64,000 nucleotides of DNA from Hyphomicrobiaceae bacterium (lineage in GTDB: Bacteria; Pseudomonadota; Alphaproteobacteria; Rhizobiales; Hyphomicrobiaceae). How positions within the stretch are numbered: position 1 is the first letter of the stretch; each line of letters begins with the position of its first letter. Below the pieces are notes generated by a model. It was not told the origin of the DNA. It did not search any database and saw only the letters and a program-made list of their open reading frames with translations. Location: contig JAURWC010000076.1 in assembly GCA_030655135.1 (NCBI GenBank), positions 1-64,000 on the forward strand, written 5' to 3'. Below, piece after piece: positions 43,754-53,199 of this stretch. The translations under genes and the position numbers were made by a program.

Positions 43754-46700
43754 TTAATGAAAATCCCGCGACTTTGGAAGAATGCGGACTTGGCGCGGAT
43801 GGCTACCGCGCGCGGACTGCGGATGGAGAAATTCGTCGGCGCGGCTGAGGGTGATATTTGGCTGGTGGATCTCTGAAAGACGGCCAAGCTCGCGCGTCCG
43901 GTCAAAAACTTTCTGCGCCATGAGATGGATGACCCCCTCGGGACTTCTTTGCACCTTCCCCTCGATCAGGAGCAGCCTGGCGCCCATCACCTCCTTGCGG
44001 TAGCGCTCGAAGAGCCGTGCCCACAGCACGACGTTCGTGACGCCGGTTTCGTCTTCCAAGGTGATGAAGATTGCGTTGCCCTTGCCCGGGCGTTGCCGCA
44101 CAAGGACGACGCCTGCAGTACGCGTGACGGCACCGTCTCGCCTGCGCGACGTGGCTGCACATGTTGCAACGCCCTCGCTTTCGAATATTGAGCGCAGGAT
44201 TTGCATTGGATGGCCTTTCAACGAAAGACGCACGGTCTGGTAGTCGGCGGCGATGTGTTCAGAGAGGGGCATTCCTGGGAGGCCGGCGTCTGGCTCAGCC
44301 GCCAGTTCGCGAGCGTCTGCGGCAGCAAAGAGCGGCAATGGATTGCCGTCCGGCAAACGCCTTACGGCCCACATGGCTTCCCGCCGGTCGAGGCCTAGCG
44401 AACGGAAAGCGTCCGCATCAGCCAACAGGCGCATCGGCCGGCTCAACAGGCGGGCGCAGACAGCCAGATCCTCAGGGCTCTTGTAGATTCTTGTCCGCGC
44501 TTCTACGAGACGCTGACCATCACATTCGCTGAGGCCGTCGATCTGCCGCAACCCAAGCCTCAGCGTCAGTGCACCATCTCCACGACGCTCCAGCGTATTG
44601 TCCCAATGGCTATAGTTGATATCGGCTTCGCGCACTTCGACACCATGTTCCTGCGCATCGCGTACGATTTGCGCCGGGGCATAGAAGCCCATCGGCTGGG
44701 AGTTGAGCAATGCGCAGGCGAACACTGCCGGATACCGGCATTTTATGAAGGACGAGATGTAAACCAGCTTGGCGAAGGACGCGGCGTGGCTCTCGGGGAA
44801 GCCATAGCTGCCGAAGCCCTTGATCTGCTCGAAGCTGCGCCGGGCGAAATCAGGATCGTAGCCTCGCTCGACCATGCGGCTGACCATCAGCGACTCGAAT
44901 TGGCCGATGGTGCCCACGTTGCGGAACGTTGCCATCGCGCGGCGCAAGCCATTGGCTTCCGCATCGCTGAATTTCGCGGCCACCATCGCGAGCTTCATCG
45001 CCTGTTCCTGAAACAGCGGCACGCCCTTGGTCTTGCTTAATACCTGGTACAGTTCATCTGCAGCGCCGTGCTCCGGCGAAGGTGCTGGAAAACTCACCTC
45101 CTCCAGGCCGGCGCGGCGGCGCAGATAGGGATGCACCATGTCACCTTGAATCGGCCCCGGACGCACGATCGCGACCTGGATCACCAGATCGTAGAATTCG
45201 CGAGGCTTCAGTCGCGGCAGCATGTTCATCTGTGCCCGGCTCTCGACCTGGAAGACGCCGAGGGAATCCCCCTTGCATAGCATATCGTAAACATCTGCCT
45301 GCTCACGCGGCACCTCGGCCAGGCCGTAGTCGATGCTTTCATGCTGACGCAGCAGATCGAACGATTTGCGGATGCAGGTCAGCATGCCGAGCGCCAGCAC
45401 ATCGACTTTCATCAAGCCAAGCGCGTCGATGTCGTCCTTGTCCCACTCAATGAAGGTTCGCTTGTCCATCGCCGCGTTGCCAATCGGCACGATGTCGTCG
45501 AGGCGTCCGCGGGCCAGGATAAATCCGCCGACATGTTGAGACAGATGACGCGGAAATCCGATCAGCCGTATCGCGAAATCGACGGCACGGCGGATCATCG
45601 GGTTCGTGGAATCGAGCCCCGCTTGACGGATGTGCGCATCCTTGATGTCGCTGCCCCAGCTTCCCCATTGCGTGCTGGCGATCTTGGCCGTCACGTCTTC
45701 GGTGAGGCCGAGCGCTTTGCCGATATCGCGGATTGCGCTGCGCGGCCGGTAGCTGATGACGGTTGCTGCGATGCCGGCGCGATGGCGGCCATATTTATCG
45801 TAGATATACTGAATGACCTCTTCGCGCCGCTCGTGTTCGAAATCCACATCGATGTCGGGCGGTTCTTTGCGTTCGGTTGAGATAAATCGCGCGAAAAGAA
45901 GGTCGTGATCCGCAGGATCGACGGCCGTGATGCCAAGAACGAAGCAGACCGCAGAGTTCGCCGCAGAGCCGCGTCCCTGGCACAAAATACCGCGGCTGCC
46001 GGCATAGCGAACGATGTCGTGAATGGTGAGGAAGTAGCGGGCGTAGTCGAGCTTGGCGATCAGGTCCAATTCTTCGCTGATCAGTTTTGCGACTTTTTCC
46101 GGAACGCCGCTTGGATAGCGCTGAACGGCGCATCGCCGTGTCAGTTCTGTGAGCCATGCCTGCGGCCCCCATCCCGCCGGCACCGGTTCGTCGGGGTATT
46201 CGTATTTGAGCTGGTCGAGCGAGAAGCCGATTTTGCCGAGCAGGTTTTTCGTTTCCTCAATCGCTGCCGGATAATCGCAAAACAGGCGCACCATCTCCTT
46301 GGGTGGCTTCAAATGCCGTTCGGCGTTGACTTCCAAACGGCGGCCTGCTTCCGCAATGGTCGTACCTTCACGAATACACGTCAGAAGATCCTGCAGGTCA
46401 CGCTGTTCGGGCCCGGCATAAAGGACGTCGTTCACGGCGAGCAAAGGCACGTTGCTGGCTATTGCCACGTGTTTAAGACCCGCGAGTCTGCGCCGGTCGT
46501 CGCCACGGCGATGCATGGTGGCGGCAAGCCAAACCCTGCCGGGCGCTGCTTCATTCAAACTGGGCAGCAGCCGTTCGAGTGGCTCCAGACGCCGATCGGG
46601 CATGACGGCCAGCAGTAAACCTGTCGTATCTGAGGTGAGGTCGTCTAATGACAGGATGCAGTCGCCTTTATCAGCATCCTTGTTTCCATGCGTGAGCAAC

Positions 46701-47101
46701 CGCGTAAGTCGTCCCCACCCATCGCGATTGGCTGGGTAGGCAAGAATGTCCGGCGTTCCGTCGGAAAAGACGAGGCGGGCTCCTACCGCCAGTTTAAAAT
46801 CTTGCGCGCGCCGGCGAAGCAGATCGGGATCGATTGTGCCGCCTTCGGGTTGCGGGACTTCTTTCCATACGAACTCTCCCGGCCCACCGCCATCACGCAG
46901 CTTCTCCGGCGGCACGATCCCTTCGCGGCGTAGCTCTTCGAGAGCACTATAGGCACGAACGACGCCTGCCACCGTATTGCGGTCAGCGATGCCTAGCCCG
47001 CGATGACCGAGGAGGAGTGCGGTGAGCACCAGATCACGCGGATGCGAGGCTCCGCGCAGAAACGAGAAATTCGTCGCCGTTGCCAATTCCGCATAGTGCA
47101 T
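43754..47101 (-). CDS. dnaE2: Error-prone DNA polymerase III alpha-like subunit DnaE2/ImuC (1115 aa)
   Basis: A C-family polymerase of the translesion DnaE2 type. The PHP domain opens with YAELATATNFSFLRGASHPRDL; the palm carries PPDIDVDFEHERREEVIQYIYDKYG with the catalytic Asp pair; the C-terminal OB fold ends with VVLWARLFERY. It lacks the long C-terminal tau-binding tail of DnaE1, as expected. Its ATG overlaps the imuB stop by 1 bp (TGATG). It works with ImuA and ImuB in damage-induced mutagenesis. Confidence 0.95.
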   Translation of the reverse strand: MHYAELATATNFSFLRGASHPRDLVLTALLLGHRGLGIADRNTVAGVVRAYSALEELRREGIVPPEKLRDGGGPGEFVWKEVPQPEGGTIDPDLLRRRAQDFKLAVGARLVFSDGTPDILAYPANRDGWGRLTRLLTHGNKDADKGDCILSLDDLTSDTTGLLLAVMPDRRLEPLERLLPSLNEAAPGRVWLAATMHRRGDDRRRLAGLKHVAIASNVPLLAVNDVLYAGPEQRDLQDLLTCIREGTTIAEAGRRLEVNAERHLKPPKEMVRLFCDYPAAIEETKNLLGKIGFSLDQLKYEYPDEPVPAGWGPQAWLTELTRRCAVQRYPSGVPEKVAKLISEELDLIAKLDYARYFLTIHDIVRYAGSRGILCQGRGSAANSAVCFVLGITAVDPADHDLLFARFISTERKEPPDIDVDFEHERREEVIQYIYDKYGRHRAGIAATVISYRPRSAIRDIGKALGLTEDVTAKIASTQWGSWGSDIKDAHIRQAGLDSTNPMIRRAVDFAIRLIGFPRHLSQHVGGFILARGRLDDIVPIGNAAMDKRTFIEWDKDDIDALGLMKVDVLALGMLTCIRKSFDLLRQHESIDYGLAEVPREQADVYDMLCKGDSLGVFQVESRAQMNMLPRLKPREFYDLVIQVAIVRPGPIQGDMVHPYLRRRAGLEEVSFPAPSPEHGAADELYQVLSKTKGVPLFQEQAMKLAMVAAKFSDAEANGLRRAMATFRNVGTIGQFESLMVSRMVERGYDPDFARRSFEQIKGFGSYGFPESHAASFAKLVYISSFIKCRYPAVFACALLNSQPMGFYAPAQIVRDAQEHGVEVREADINYSHWDNTLERRGDGALTLRLGLRQIDGLSECDGQRLVEARTRIYKSPEDLAVCARLLSRPMRLLADADAFRSLGLDRREAMWAVRRLPDGNPLPLFAAADARELAAEPDAGLPGMPLSEHIAADYQTVRLSLKGHPMQILRSIFESEGVATCAATSRRRDGAVTRTAGVVLVRQRPGKGNAIFITLEDETGVTNVVLWARLFERYRKEVMGARLLLIEGKVQRSPEGVIHLMAQKVFDRTRELGRLSEIHQPNITLSRADEFLHPQSARGSHPRQVRILPKSRDFH

Positions 47102-48684
47102 CAGGCAAACACTCCATGCAGGAACCAGCGCTTATGCGCGTCTGCCTGCCCGTAGAAGCCCTGACAAAAAATCCAGAAGCGGCCTCCGGCCGTATCCTCG
47201 ACCCGGTAATAATCGCGCGTCTGCGCGTCGCTGTTCCTGCGCCACCATTCAGGCTCTATGCGCTCTGGCCCTTCCGAGCGCCTTACGTCATGCAGCACAC
47301 GGCGCCAACGGAAGCGCAGGGGCGGGCCATCCGGTACCTCGGCTAGGGTTTCGATCGGTTGTGGGGGTGCAAAAAGCTGAAGGGGACGAAGCGGCGGTTC
47401 TCCCTGCGCGATTTCCGGCCAGCCACCCCGCGTCGTTATGCGATTATTTGGCACTGACATACCAGCCGCAGACACAAGCCGCGCCTCTTGATCGGGATCG
47501 TGCGTATCAAGCGCGGAAAACCGGAGAACGCGATCGCGCCCGAAACGAACAATGAGCTTGTCCACCAAATCACCGACTGCTTCATTTTCACCCGCCTCGC
47601 CTTCCAGATGGTGACCGTCAAGGTGAGGTTGCGTCTGGTTCAGCGCTTCGGTGACCGGCACGGCGAGGCGGATCGCATCAAAACCGAATCCTGAATCTAT
47701 TGGATCGCCAAGTGTGTCCAGCCGCTCTCGATAAAGTCTCAAGATCGCAAGCACATCGCGTGAGGGGCGGCCTGTCTGGACGGCTAACCGTCGTATCGCG
47801 CCGTCGCTGCGGAAGAAACTCGCTTCGAAAACACGCCCCCCCTCATCACGTTCCTGCATGATGGAAACAACGTCTTCGAGGAGAGAAGCCAAAACACCTT
47901 CGAGCGCTTCGGTCTGCGTGAAGGGCTCTGGAAAATGGCGATCAACGACGACTGAAGGCAAGGAGCGAAGTGGCGTGATGCGCGCGTTCTCCCGGCCAAG
48001 CGTTTGCATCACGCGCGTGACAAGACCCGGTCCGAAACGCGCCGCAAGGACTTGCGAGGGACGCTCGCTGAGATCGCCGATGGTCTTCAATCCGGCACGT
48101 GACAGCGCTAACACCGTTTCCCGCTCCAGTCCGCAAAGCGCTGCAACAGGCAATCGCTTCACCAGGACCTCGCTTTTTCCGGGTGGAGCAATCGCAATCT
48201 TGCTGAAACGCGCCAGTGCACGGGCGGCATCAGGCGTGCAGGCGATGCTCGACCGCACAGTGAGACCAATGTTGTTCAACCGGGCCAGGACTTTTGCTTG
48301 CAAACCCGCTTCGCCGCCAAGCAGATGCGTGCATCCTGTAATGTCGAGAACCAGGCCATTGGGGGAATCCAAAGCGACCGAGGGGGTGAACCGGTCGCAA
48401 AACTCTGCAAGACGATCGATAAACCGGCCATCGCTTGCGGCATCAGCTTCAGCCACTGCGAGATTTGGAATGCGGGCATGTGCGTCCGCCAAGGTCAGGC
48501 CCTGCGTCAACCCGAGCTTTGAGGCACGCTGATCGACCGCGGCGATACGTAAGGCGCCTCTGACCTTTTCGGCGACAACGAGTGGACTATCATCCGGCCC
48601 TTCGCCAGGAGACATGCTGCGCTCCCGGTAGAGCCGGTCTGTCGTGAGAAATGGAAACCACAGGGCGAGATACCGCCGCGGCAT
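47101..48684 (-). CDS. imuB: ImuB, inactive Y-family polymerase-like protein (527 aa)
   Basis: A DinB-like fold that bridges DnaE2 with the beta clamp. The first metal site of active Y-family enzymes (DMDAFY) is replaced by RYLALWFPFLTTDRL, and the SLDE catalytic pair by ALDSPNGLVLDITG. This loss is normal for ImuB and indicates a structural role. The start at 48684 lies inside the 3-prime end of imuA (95-bp overlap), a common arrangement. It ends 1 bp into dnaE2. Confidence 0.93.
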   Translation of the reverse strand: MPRRYLALWFPFLTTDRLYRERSMSPGEGPDDSPLVVAEKVRGALRIAAVDQRASKLGLTQGLTLADAHARIPNLAVAEADAASDGRFIDRLAEFCDRFTPSVALDSPNGLVLDITGCTHLLGGEAGLQAKVLARLNNIGLTVRSSIACTPDAARALARFSKIAIAPPGKSEVLVKRLPVAALCGLERETVLALSRAGLKTIGDLSERPSQVLAARFGPGLVTRVMQTLGRENARITPLRSLPSVVVDRHFPEPFTQTEALEGVLASLLEDVVSIMQERDEGGRVFEASFFRSDGAIRRLAVQTGRPSRDVLAILRLYRERLDTLGDPIDSGFGFDAIRLAVPVTEALNQTQPHLDGHHLEGEAGENEAVGDLVDKLIVRFGRDRVLRFSALDTHDPDQEARLVSAAGMSVPNNRITTRGGWPEIAQGEPPLRPLQLFAPPQPIETLAEVPDGPPLRFRWRRVLHDVRRSEGPERIEPEWWRRNSDAQTRDYYRVEDTAGGRFWIFCQGFYGQADAHKRWFLHGVFA

Positions 48685-49360
48685 CGTTGTGCTCTCGATC
48701 TTGGAAACATTTTCGGTCACGGTCCCACTCCACACACAACACTTGCCCCGCAGAGCCTCCCCGCCGGCGGAGCAAGGTCAATTCAAATGCTGGAAAACCA
48801 GGCGCATTGGCGTGGAGCGCGCGCGAGGGCGCGGCTTTGACACTCCAGCGTGTCGTCGCAGCGCTGTGAGATGGGTAAGCCGCTGCGCGCAGCAACAGGA
48901 TCGGGACGCTTGATTTGGCGGACGCCAATGACAACCGGCGGCTTGCAGTGAAATCGAGAATCTTAGGCTCTCCCCAAGGCTGGATCACAACGGCGCCGAG
49001 CGCTGCACATCGTGCAGACTGTTCGCCGGCTCTCAGAACGCCCTCGGCGTCCCGCGCGCGAATGAGAATGAAGCGTTCAGGATCGACACCAAGCCCGGCA
49101 AGGCCGGAAGCATTCAACGCGCCGCTTTCGGTATCCATAAAGTCCTGCCGGACCCAGACGATAAGACGCTTGCCGGCAGCTCTCAGAGCCAGGGCGGCAG
49201 CAAAACCCGTCGCAGCCCCGATTTGCGCGGTTTCAGCAGCGCAAATTTCATGAAGTCCGGCCTGAGCAATTCCTCTGACACCCGCTGCATCGACGGTTGT
49301 TTCCCCTGAAGAAGCAGGGGTGAACATACTGAAAGGATGATTGTCGCCTAAGCTTTTCAT
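48590..49360 (-). CDS. imuA: ImuA, SulA/RecA-like mutasome protein (256 aa)
   Basis: The first gene of the imuA-imuB-dnaE2 cassette. The RecA-like core is recognisable by GLHEICAAETAQIGAATGFAAALA and by VLCVEWDRDRKCF near the C-terminus, a typical ImuA ending block. The Walker-type nucleotide site is degenerate, as in the family. ATG 49360 was chosen; its ribosome binding site is weak. The LexA box lies 42 bp upstream. Confidence 0.88.
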   Translation of the reverse strand: MKSLGDNHPFSMFTPASSGETTVDAAGVRGIAQAGLHEICAAETAQIGAATGFAAALALRAAGKRLIVWVRQDFMDTESGALNASGLAGLGVDPERFILIRARDAEGVLRAGEQSARCAALGAVVIQPWGEPKILDFTASRRLSLASAKSSVPILLLRAAAYPSHSAATTRWSVKAAPSRALHANAPGFPAFELTLLRRRGGSAGQVLCVEWDRDRKCFQDREHNDAAAVSRPVVSISHDRPALPGAQHVSWRRAG

Positions 49361-49401
49361 GACATATGGGACCGGCAAAAAGCTATCAAAGCTGACTATT
49401 T

Positions 49402-49416
49402 GTTCTTCTTTTGTTC
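49402..49416 (-). promoter_or_regulatory. LexA (SOS) box upstream of imuA
   Basis: GTTC-N7-GTTC, exact alphaproteobacterial LexA operator, 42 bp upstream of the imuA ATG. Confidence 0.88.
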
Positions 49417-49647
49417 TACAGCAAACCCTGTAGATGTCAAGGCGCCGGGGGGAGCTGTCATTCAATTGGTCGACTTGGCTGCACGTCCAAGTGCGTACCG
49501 GGTGCGCCGATGCACAAATACCAGATCGCCGCGCCGCACATCGACTCCTATTGGCTTTCGATCCCGGCTCGCGGACCCACTATCCCTAGCGTTTTCTTTC
49601 AGCGATGTTGGGTGACAACCGCGTCGCATCGCAACCCGTGAGGACCC

Positions 49648-50109
49648 ATGACGGATTGGATCTCGTTGCTCCCGTTTTTGGGCGCCGTAACGCTGGTCGG
49701 GGCCTCTGGCGTCATGTTCATGCCGGGCGATTGGTACAAGACGCTCGACAAGCCGTCGTGGACGCCGCCCGACTGGCTGTTCGGGCCAGCCTGGACCACG
49801 CTCTATTTGATGATCGCCGTTGCGGGCTGGCTTGTGTGGCAGGCGGAGGGGTTCGGCCCCGCGTTGGTGGCCTGGACGATCAACCTCGTCTTGAATGCCG
49901 CCTGGTCGTGGCTGATGTTTGGACGCCATCGCGTGATGCTGGCGCTGGCTGACGCGGCTGGCATGGTCGCGTCGATCGTTGCCTTCATCTGGTTTGCGCT
50001 GCCTCACAGCTCAACTGCGGCGGCGTTGTTCCTTCCGTATCTGGCCTGGACCGTATTCGCGACGGCGCTGAACGCCGACATCCTGAGGCGGAATCCGCAA
50101 TACGCCTAG
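49648..50109 (+). CDS. tspO: TspO/MBR family tryptophan-rich membrane protein (153 aa)
   Basis: Five hydrophobic spans with the family signatures YKTLDKPSWTPPDWLFGPAWTTLY (residues about 30-53) and LNAAWSWLMFGRH. TspO binds tetrapyrroles and, in Rhodobacter, dampens expression of photosynthesis genes in response to oxygen. Its place at the edge of the puf operon, convergent with the operon's last small gene, fits that role. Trp residues are frequent, as usual. Confidence 0.93.
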   Translation: MTDWISLLPFLGAVTLVGASGVMFMPGDWYKTLDKPSWTPPDWLFGPAWTTLYLMIAVAGWLVWQAEGFGPALVAWTINLVLNAAWSWLMFGRHRVMLALADAAGMVASIVAFIWFALPHSSTAAALFLPYLAWTVFATALNADILRRNPQYA

Positions 50110-50132
50110 CGGAGAGTGCAGACACCGCCACG

Positions 50133-50231
50133 TCAGACGTCGTACCAAAACTTCCAAGCAACAAACACGGCGACCGGCAGGCCAAACGATGCGGCAAGTG
50201 CGAGCAGAACAGCGGCGGTGTCGGACATCAT
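50133..50231 (-). CDS. 32-residue single-span membrane peptide downstream of pufM
   Basis: A complete short frame: AGGAG about 8 nt before ATG ATG (50231/50228), then a hydrophobic span (VLLALAASFGLPVAVFVAW) ending in KFWYDV and a TGA stop. It lies 120 bp after pufM and beyond an intrinsic terminator (50262-50303), so it would be made from read-through or its own promoter. PufX and the LH1 gamma subunit of Blastochloris are small single-span proteins of RC-LH1; I see no clear sequence match to PufX and cannot compare with gamma here. Candidate accessory LH1 polypeptide by position and topology only. Confidence 0.6.
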   Translation of the reverse strand: MMSDTAAVLLALAASFGLPVAVFVAWKFWYDV

Positions 50232-50261
50232 GGTCAGGTCTCCTGTGGACTGGCGCGAGCG

Positions 50262-50303
50262 GGGAAAAAAGTGGGCGGCGCGGGAGAATGACCGGGGCCG
50301 CCC
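50262..50303 (-). terminator. Rho-independent terminator after pufM
   Basis: On the minus strand GGGCGGC and GCCGCCC form a 7-bp stem (50297-50303 and 50273-50279) followed by AC and six T. It starts about 48 bp after the pufM stop and precedes the 32-codon gene. Confidence 0.8.
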
Positions 50304-50350
50304 AGAGGTATGTCGAACGTGCACTCGCGTAAAACTCGTCGGTAGCAGGT

Positions 50351-51286
50351 CTATTGTGAGTACGTGGTCGGGCCGAGGCCGTGCTTGATGCCCCAGTCGT
50401 ACCAGTTGTCGACCACGGTGCCGGACAGCAGGATGCCGATGGCGCCGGTCAGCGGACACAGGACGGCGAACCACCAAGCCCAACGGTGCACGGATTCAAC
50501 CGTGGCGTTGAAGCCCATCGTCCAGCGCCAGAACAGGGCTGCACGCTCGGCCGCCGTTCCACGATCGGTTACCTGCTCCAGTTCGCGATCGCCGCCGTAG
50601 CGGCTGACGGCAAGGATGGTGGCGCCATGCATGGCGAACAACAGCGCCGAGCCATACAGGAACGCGATCGAGAGCATGTGGAACGGGTTGTAGAAGAGGT
50701 TGCCGTGCGACAGCGAGAAATTGTTGGTCCAGTCCAAGTGCGGGAAGATGCCGAACGGCACGGCCTCGCTGAATTGGCCCATCAGCAGTGGACGAATGAA
50801 GCCGAGCGACAGGTAAAGGAAAATCGCAGCGGCAAACGCCCAGGCGACGTGCGTGCCCATCTTGAGATCGCGCGCGCGTTTATACATGCGCCACCACCAC
50901 AGCAGGATCGAGGTGGTGAGGAAGAAGCCGGCCATCAGCCACCAGCCGCCTTCCTTCAGCGGCGGCATGATCGAGATGCCGTGCTTTTCCAGCGGCGGCT
51001 GCAGGGACAGCCACGGGAGCTGGCGTACGAATTCGATCGGATTCCAGTTCACCGACGCCAACATGTTGAGACCGATGATCTCGATGGCAATGACCCCGCA
51101 GATAATCGAGATCAGGCCGGTAGCTCCTAGATAGAACGGTCCGATCTGCGCGTCGCCGATCTTGCCCATGTAGTAGGAGAACCACGGTTGTCCTGACCGC
51201 GGGTAGGCGCCTTGGTAGGCCGGCACGCCGAACTCGACGGGACCGCGGACCTGCACTTGCGTGAAGATATTCTGATACTCAGCCAT
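50351..51286 (-). CDS. pufM: Reaction centre M subunit (311 aa)
   Basis: One of the two membrane subunits of the type II reaction centre, with five helices. Ligand blocks are visible: [41 protein letters not shown] carries the special-pair His, the non-haem iron His and the quinone site. It starts 3 bp after the pufL stop. No pufC (tetrahaem cytochrome) gene follows it, so electrons probably come from a soluble cytochrome or a pufC elsewhere. Confidence 0.97.
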   Translation of the reverse strand: MAEYQNIFTQVQVRGPVEFGVPAYQGAYPRSGQPWFSYYMGKIGDAQIGPFYLGATGLISIICGVIAIEIIGLNMLASVNWNPIEFVRQLPWLSLQPPLEKHGISIMPPLKEGGWWLMAGFFLTTSILLWWWRMYKRARDLKMGTHVAWAFAAAIFLYLSLGFIRPLLMGQFSEAVPFGIFPHLDWTNNFSLSHGNLFYNPFHMLSIAFLYGSALLFAMHGATILAVSRYGGDRELEQVTDRGTAAERAALFWRWTMGFNATVESVHRWAWWFAVLCPLTGAIGILLSGTVVDNWYDWGIKHGLGPTTYSQ

Positions 51287-51289
51287 GGC

Positions 51290-52150
51290 TCATGCCCCCT
51301 GTACGTGAGGTGCCCAGATGGGCAACTTCAGCCACCAATTCCACCAGTCAGCCCACGGCTGTCCCTCAGCCCACACCGGTCCGCTGATGATGATGCAGAC
51401 GATGCTGAAATAGACGGCCGACAGCGCCAGGAACAATCCGAGGCGATGGATGCCGACCGTGCCGATGGAGTAGCCGATCGTGTCGCGGAAGAACGTGTTC
51501 TCGTGATCCGGCGTCTTCACGGGCTCCGGACCTGGCCCGTGACGGCCGGGATTGAGCGCGGAGAGGATGACGCCGCCGTGCAATGCAAGGGCAAGACACG
51601 TCGTGAAGAAGAACGTGATCGCCAGCATGTGCGCCGGGTTGTAGTGGAAGTTGCCGTACTGGTAGCCGGTGTTCGACACCCAATCGAGATGGCTGATGAT
51701 GCCGTACGGGAAGCCGTACGACCAGGAACCCATCAGAGCAGGGCGCACGATGACGAGCGTGACATAAGCGGCGATCGCGAAGCTGAAGGCGATCGGCACG
51801 TGATAGCCGATGCCGAGCTTGCGGCAGATTTCGACCTCGCGCAGCGCCCACGAGCCGAAGGCACCGACGGCGCAGAACGTGACGATCTGCCAGATGCCAC
51901 CTTCCTTCATCGGCGCCAAGGCCATGCCATAGACCGCCGGCGGTGGATTGATGCTGATGCGCCAGATATTCCATGTCGGCCCAAGCGCGGCGCCGTACAT
52001 GATCATGGCGATGCCTACGGTGGTGAACAGGATCGTGGTGACCCCGAAGAAGCCCACGTAGAACGGTCCGACCCAGAAGTCGAACAGATCACCGCCGATG
52101 AGCGTGCCGCCGCGAACGCGGTATTTTCTTTCGAATGACAACATAGCCAT
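51290..52150 (-). CDS. pufL: Reaction centre L subunit (286 aa)
   Basis: The partner of PufM, binding half of the special pair, the accessory bacteriochlorophyll, a bacteriopheophytin and QB. The [21 protein letters not shown] start is the classic PufL N-terminus. [25 protein letters not shown] and the later [24 protein letters not shown] blocks carry the chlorophyll and iron His ligands. Length is normal (about 275-285). Confidence 0.97.
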   Translation of the reverse strand: MAMLSFERKYRVRGGTLIGGDLFDFWVGPFYVGFFGVTTILFTTVGIAMIMYGAALGPTWNIWRISINPPPAVYGMALAPMKEGGIWQIVTFCAVGAFGSWALREVEICRKLGIGYHVPIAFSFAIAAYVTLVIVRPALMGSWSYGFPYGIISHLDWVSNTGYQYGNFHYNPAHMLAITFFFTTCLALALHGGVILSALNPGRHGPGPEPVKTPDHENTFFRDTIGYSIGTVGIHRLGLFLALSAVYFSIVCIIISGPVWAEGQPWADWWNWWLKLPIWAPHVQGA

Positions 52151-52196
52151 CGGTGGCTCCTCCCTTTTGAAATGGCCACTTAGCCGCCTTCAAGGA

Positions 52197-52259
52197 GCGG
52201 ACGGGTGCGATCTCGAAAGACCGGAACCTCGTCCGCCCGAAGACTGACTGCCATCAGTC
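52197..52259 (-). promoter_or_regulatory. Intercistronic mRNA hairpins between pufA and pufL
   Basis: Two perfect stems fill the gap: GCGGACG/CGTCCGC (52197-52236) and GACTGA/TCAGTC (52242-52259). Hairpins at this place protect the upstream pufBA segment from 3-prime decay in Rhodobacter, giving excess LH1 over reaction centre. The same role is inferred here. Confidence 0.7.
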
Positions 52260-52269
52260 CCGTGCTTCG

Positions 52270-52470
52270 CTAAGCTGGTTTGACAAGATCCGGCGCCGGC
52301 TGCTCGAGCTGCGCTTTGGGCGCAGGTGCAGGGGCGTTCGGGCCTTCCAGCCAATTGAAGCGGTTCGTGCTGAGCAAGATGAAATGAATGATCAATGCCA
52401 GCGCGAATAGGAACGTAAACAGTGCGATCAGCGTCCGACGTGGATCGAACAGAAGCCAAAGTCTCCACAT
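52270..52470 (-). CDS. pufA: LH1 alpha polypeptide (66 aa)
   Basis: A single-span antenna peptide. [14 protein letters not shown] is the canonical N-terminus, and the bacteriochlorophyll His is in [17 protein letters not shown] (His about residue 29). An Ala/Pro-rich C-terminal tail follows. Overall it looks close to Blastochloris-type alpha chains as I recall them. It lies 13 bp after pufB. Confidence 0.95.
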   Translation of the reverse strand: MWRLWLLFDPRRTLIALFTFLFALALIIHFILLSTNRFNWLEGPNAPAPAPKAQLEQPAPDLVKPA

Positions 52471-52483
52471 GTCGCGTTCCTCC

Positions 52484-52714
52484 CTATGTCACCAATGTGG
52501 TCAGCAGGCTGGCCACATTGGTTACGCCGTCTTGAAGCTGCACATACCCGTTGGGTCCGGGCAGCCAGGGCCGCCACATCCAGACGAGGATGTGCGCGAC
52601 GATTGCGATGATCGTGAACAGGACGAAGCTCGTCATAAAGATCGAGTGGAATTCCTTCGCCTCGTTCTCGGTCAACCCGGATAAGGATCCGGCTCGCCTT
52701 TCATCGAGTGCCAT
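52484..52714 (-). CDS. pufB: LH1 beta polypeptide (76 aa)
   Basis: The antenna partner: [21 protein letters not shown] leads to the span [19 protein letters not shown], with the bacteriochlorophyll His in VAHILVW. The C-terminal tail after RPW is longer than in Rhodobacter and resembles the Blastochloris beta chain. Confidence 0.95.
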   Translation of the reverse strand: MALDERRAGSLSGLTENEAKEFHSIFMTSFVLFTIIAIVAHILVWMWRPWLPGPNGYVQLQDGVTNVASLLTTLVT

Positions 52715-52747
52715 TCAAAGTCTCCCTTCGCTATCCTCCAGTCGTTA

Positions 52748-52799
52748 CCGCACAGATCCCGTGCGGCGAGGGTCGACCGCTCAAACCAATTCAGCGGTC
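52748..52799 (-). promoter_or_regulatory. Hairpins in the pufQ-pufB gap
   Basis: Two perfect stems, CCGCAC/GTGCGG (52748-52766) and GACCGCT/AGCGGTC (52775-52799), within the 121-bp gap. They are likely mRNA processing or stability elements. Confidence 0.55.
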
Positions 52800-52835
52800 C
52801 CATCCTCCCGGCAGAGCCGGGGAGATGACGCGTGC

Positions 52836-53060
52836 CTAGCCCATGAAGGCGTAGGCCGTGCACGTGTGCGCGGAGCGCCAGGCGTGCGCTATCGGAGAAG
52901 GCCGCTGGCGGCGCCACGACCAAGGCAACAGACGCTCGAACAAAGCCGCGATCAGAAACACGGCGAAGCACACGGCAAGAATCAACCGGAACTGGATGGT
53001 TTCCATCCCGTTGCGTTTGACGTGCGGTGGGCCTTCCTTCGTCGTCAGCGCTAGTGCCAT
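52836..53060 (-). CDS. pufQ: PufQ, bacteriochlorophyll biosynthesis-associated membrane protein (74 aa)
   Basis: Position (between bchZ and pufB), length and topology match PufQ. One span (FRLILAVCFAVFLIAALFERLL) is followed by a short tail with AHAWRSAH, comparable with the ARAWREA block of Rhodobacter PufQ. PufQ affects flux into bacteriochlorophyll. ATG 53060 has AAGGAG at good spacing. Confidence 0.82.
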   Translation of the reverse strand: MALALTTKEGPPHVKRNGMETIQFRLILAVCFAVFLIAALFERLLPWSWRRQRPSPIAHAWRSAHTCTAYAFMG

Positions 53061-53199
53061 GACGTGCTCCTTGTCTGTCGTGATCGCGTTGAACGGCCTT
53101 GCGGCCGGCAAATATTTGCGCGAGCGGCCTGCGCGAAACGCGCGGAGCGGCCTCCCGGAAAAAGAGGAGCGGCGAGGGCACAGGGGAGACGCACTATGG

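Noticed and set aside
50133-50231. Calling the 32-codon gene pufX
   Set aside because: PufX is about 80 residues with a different N-terminus; only the position and topology are similar.
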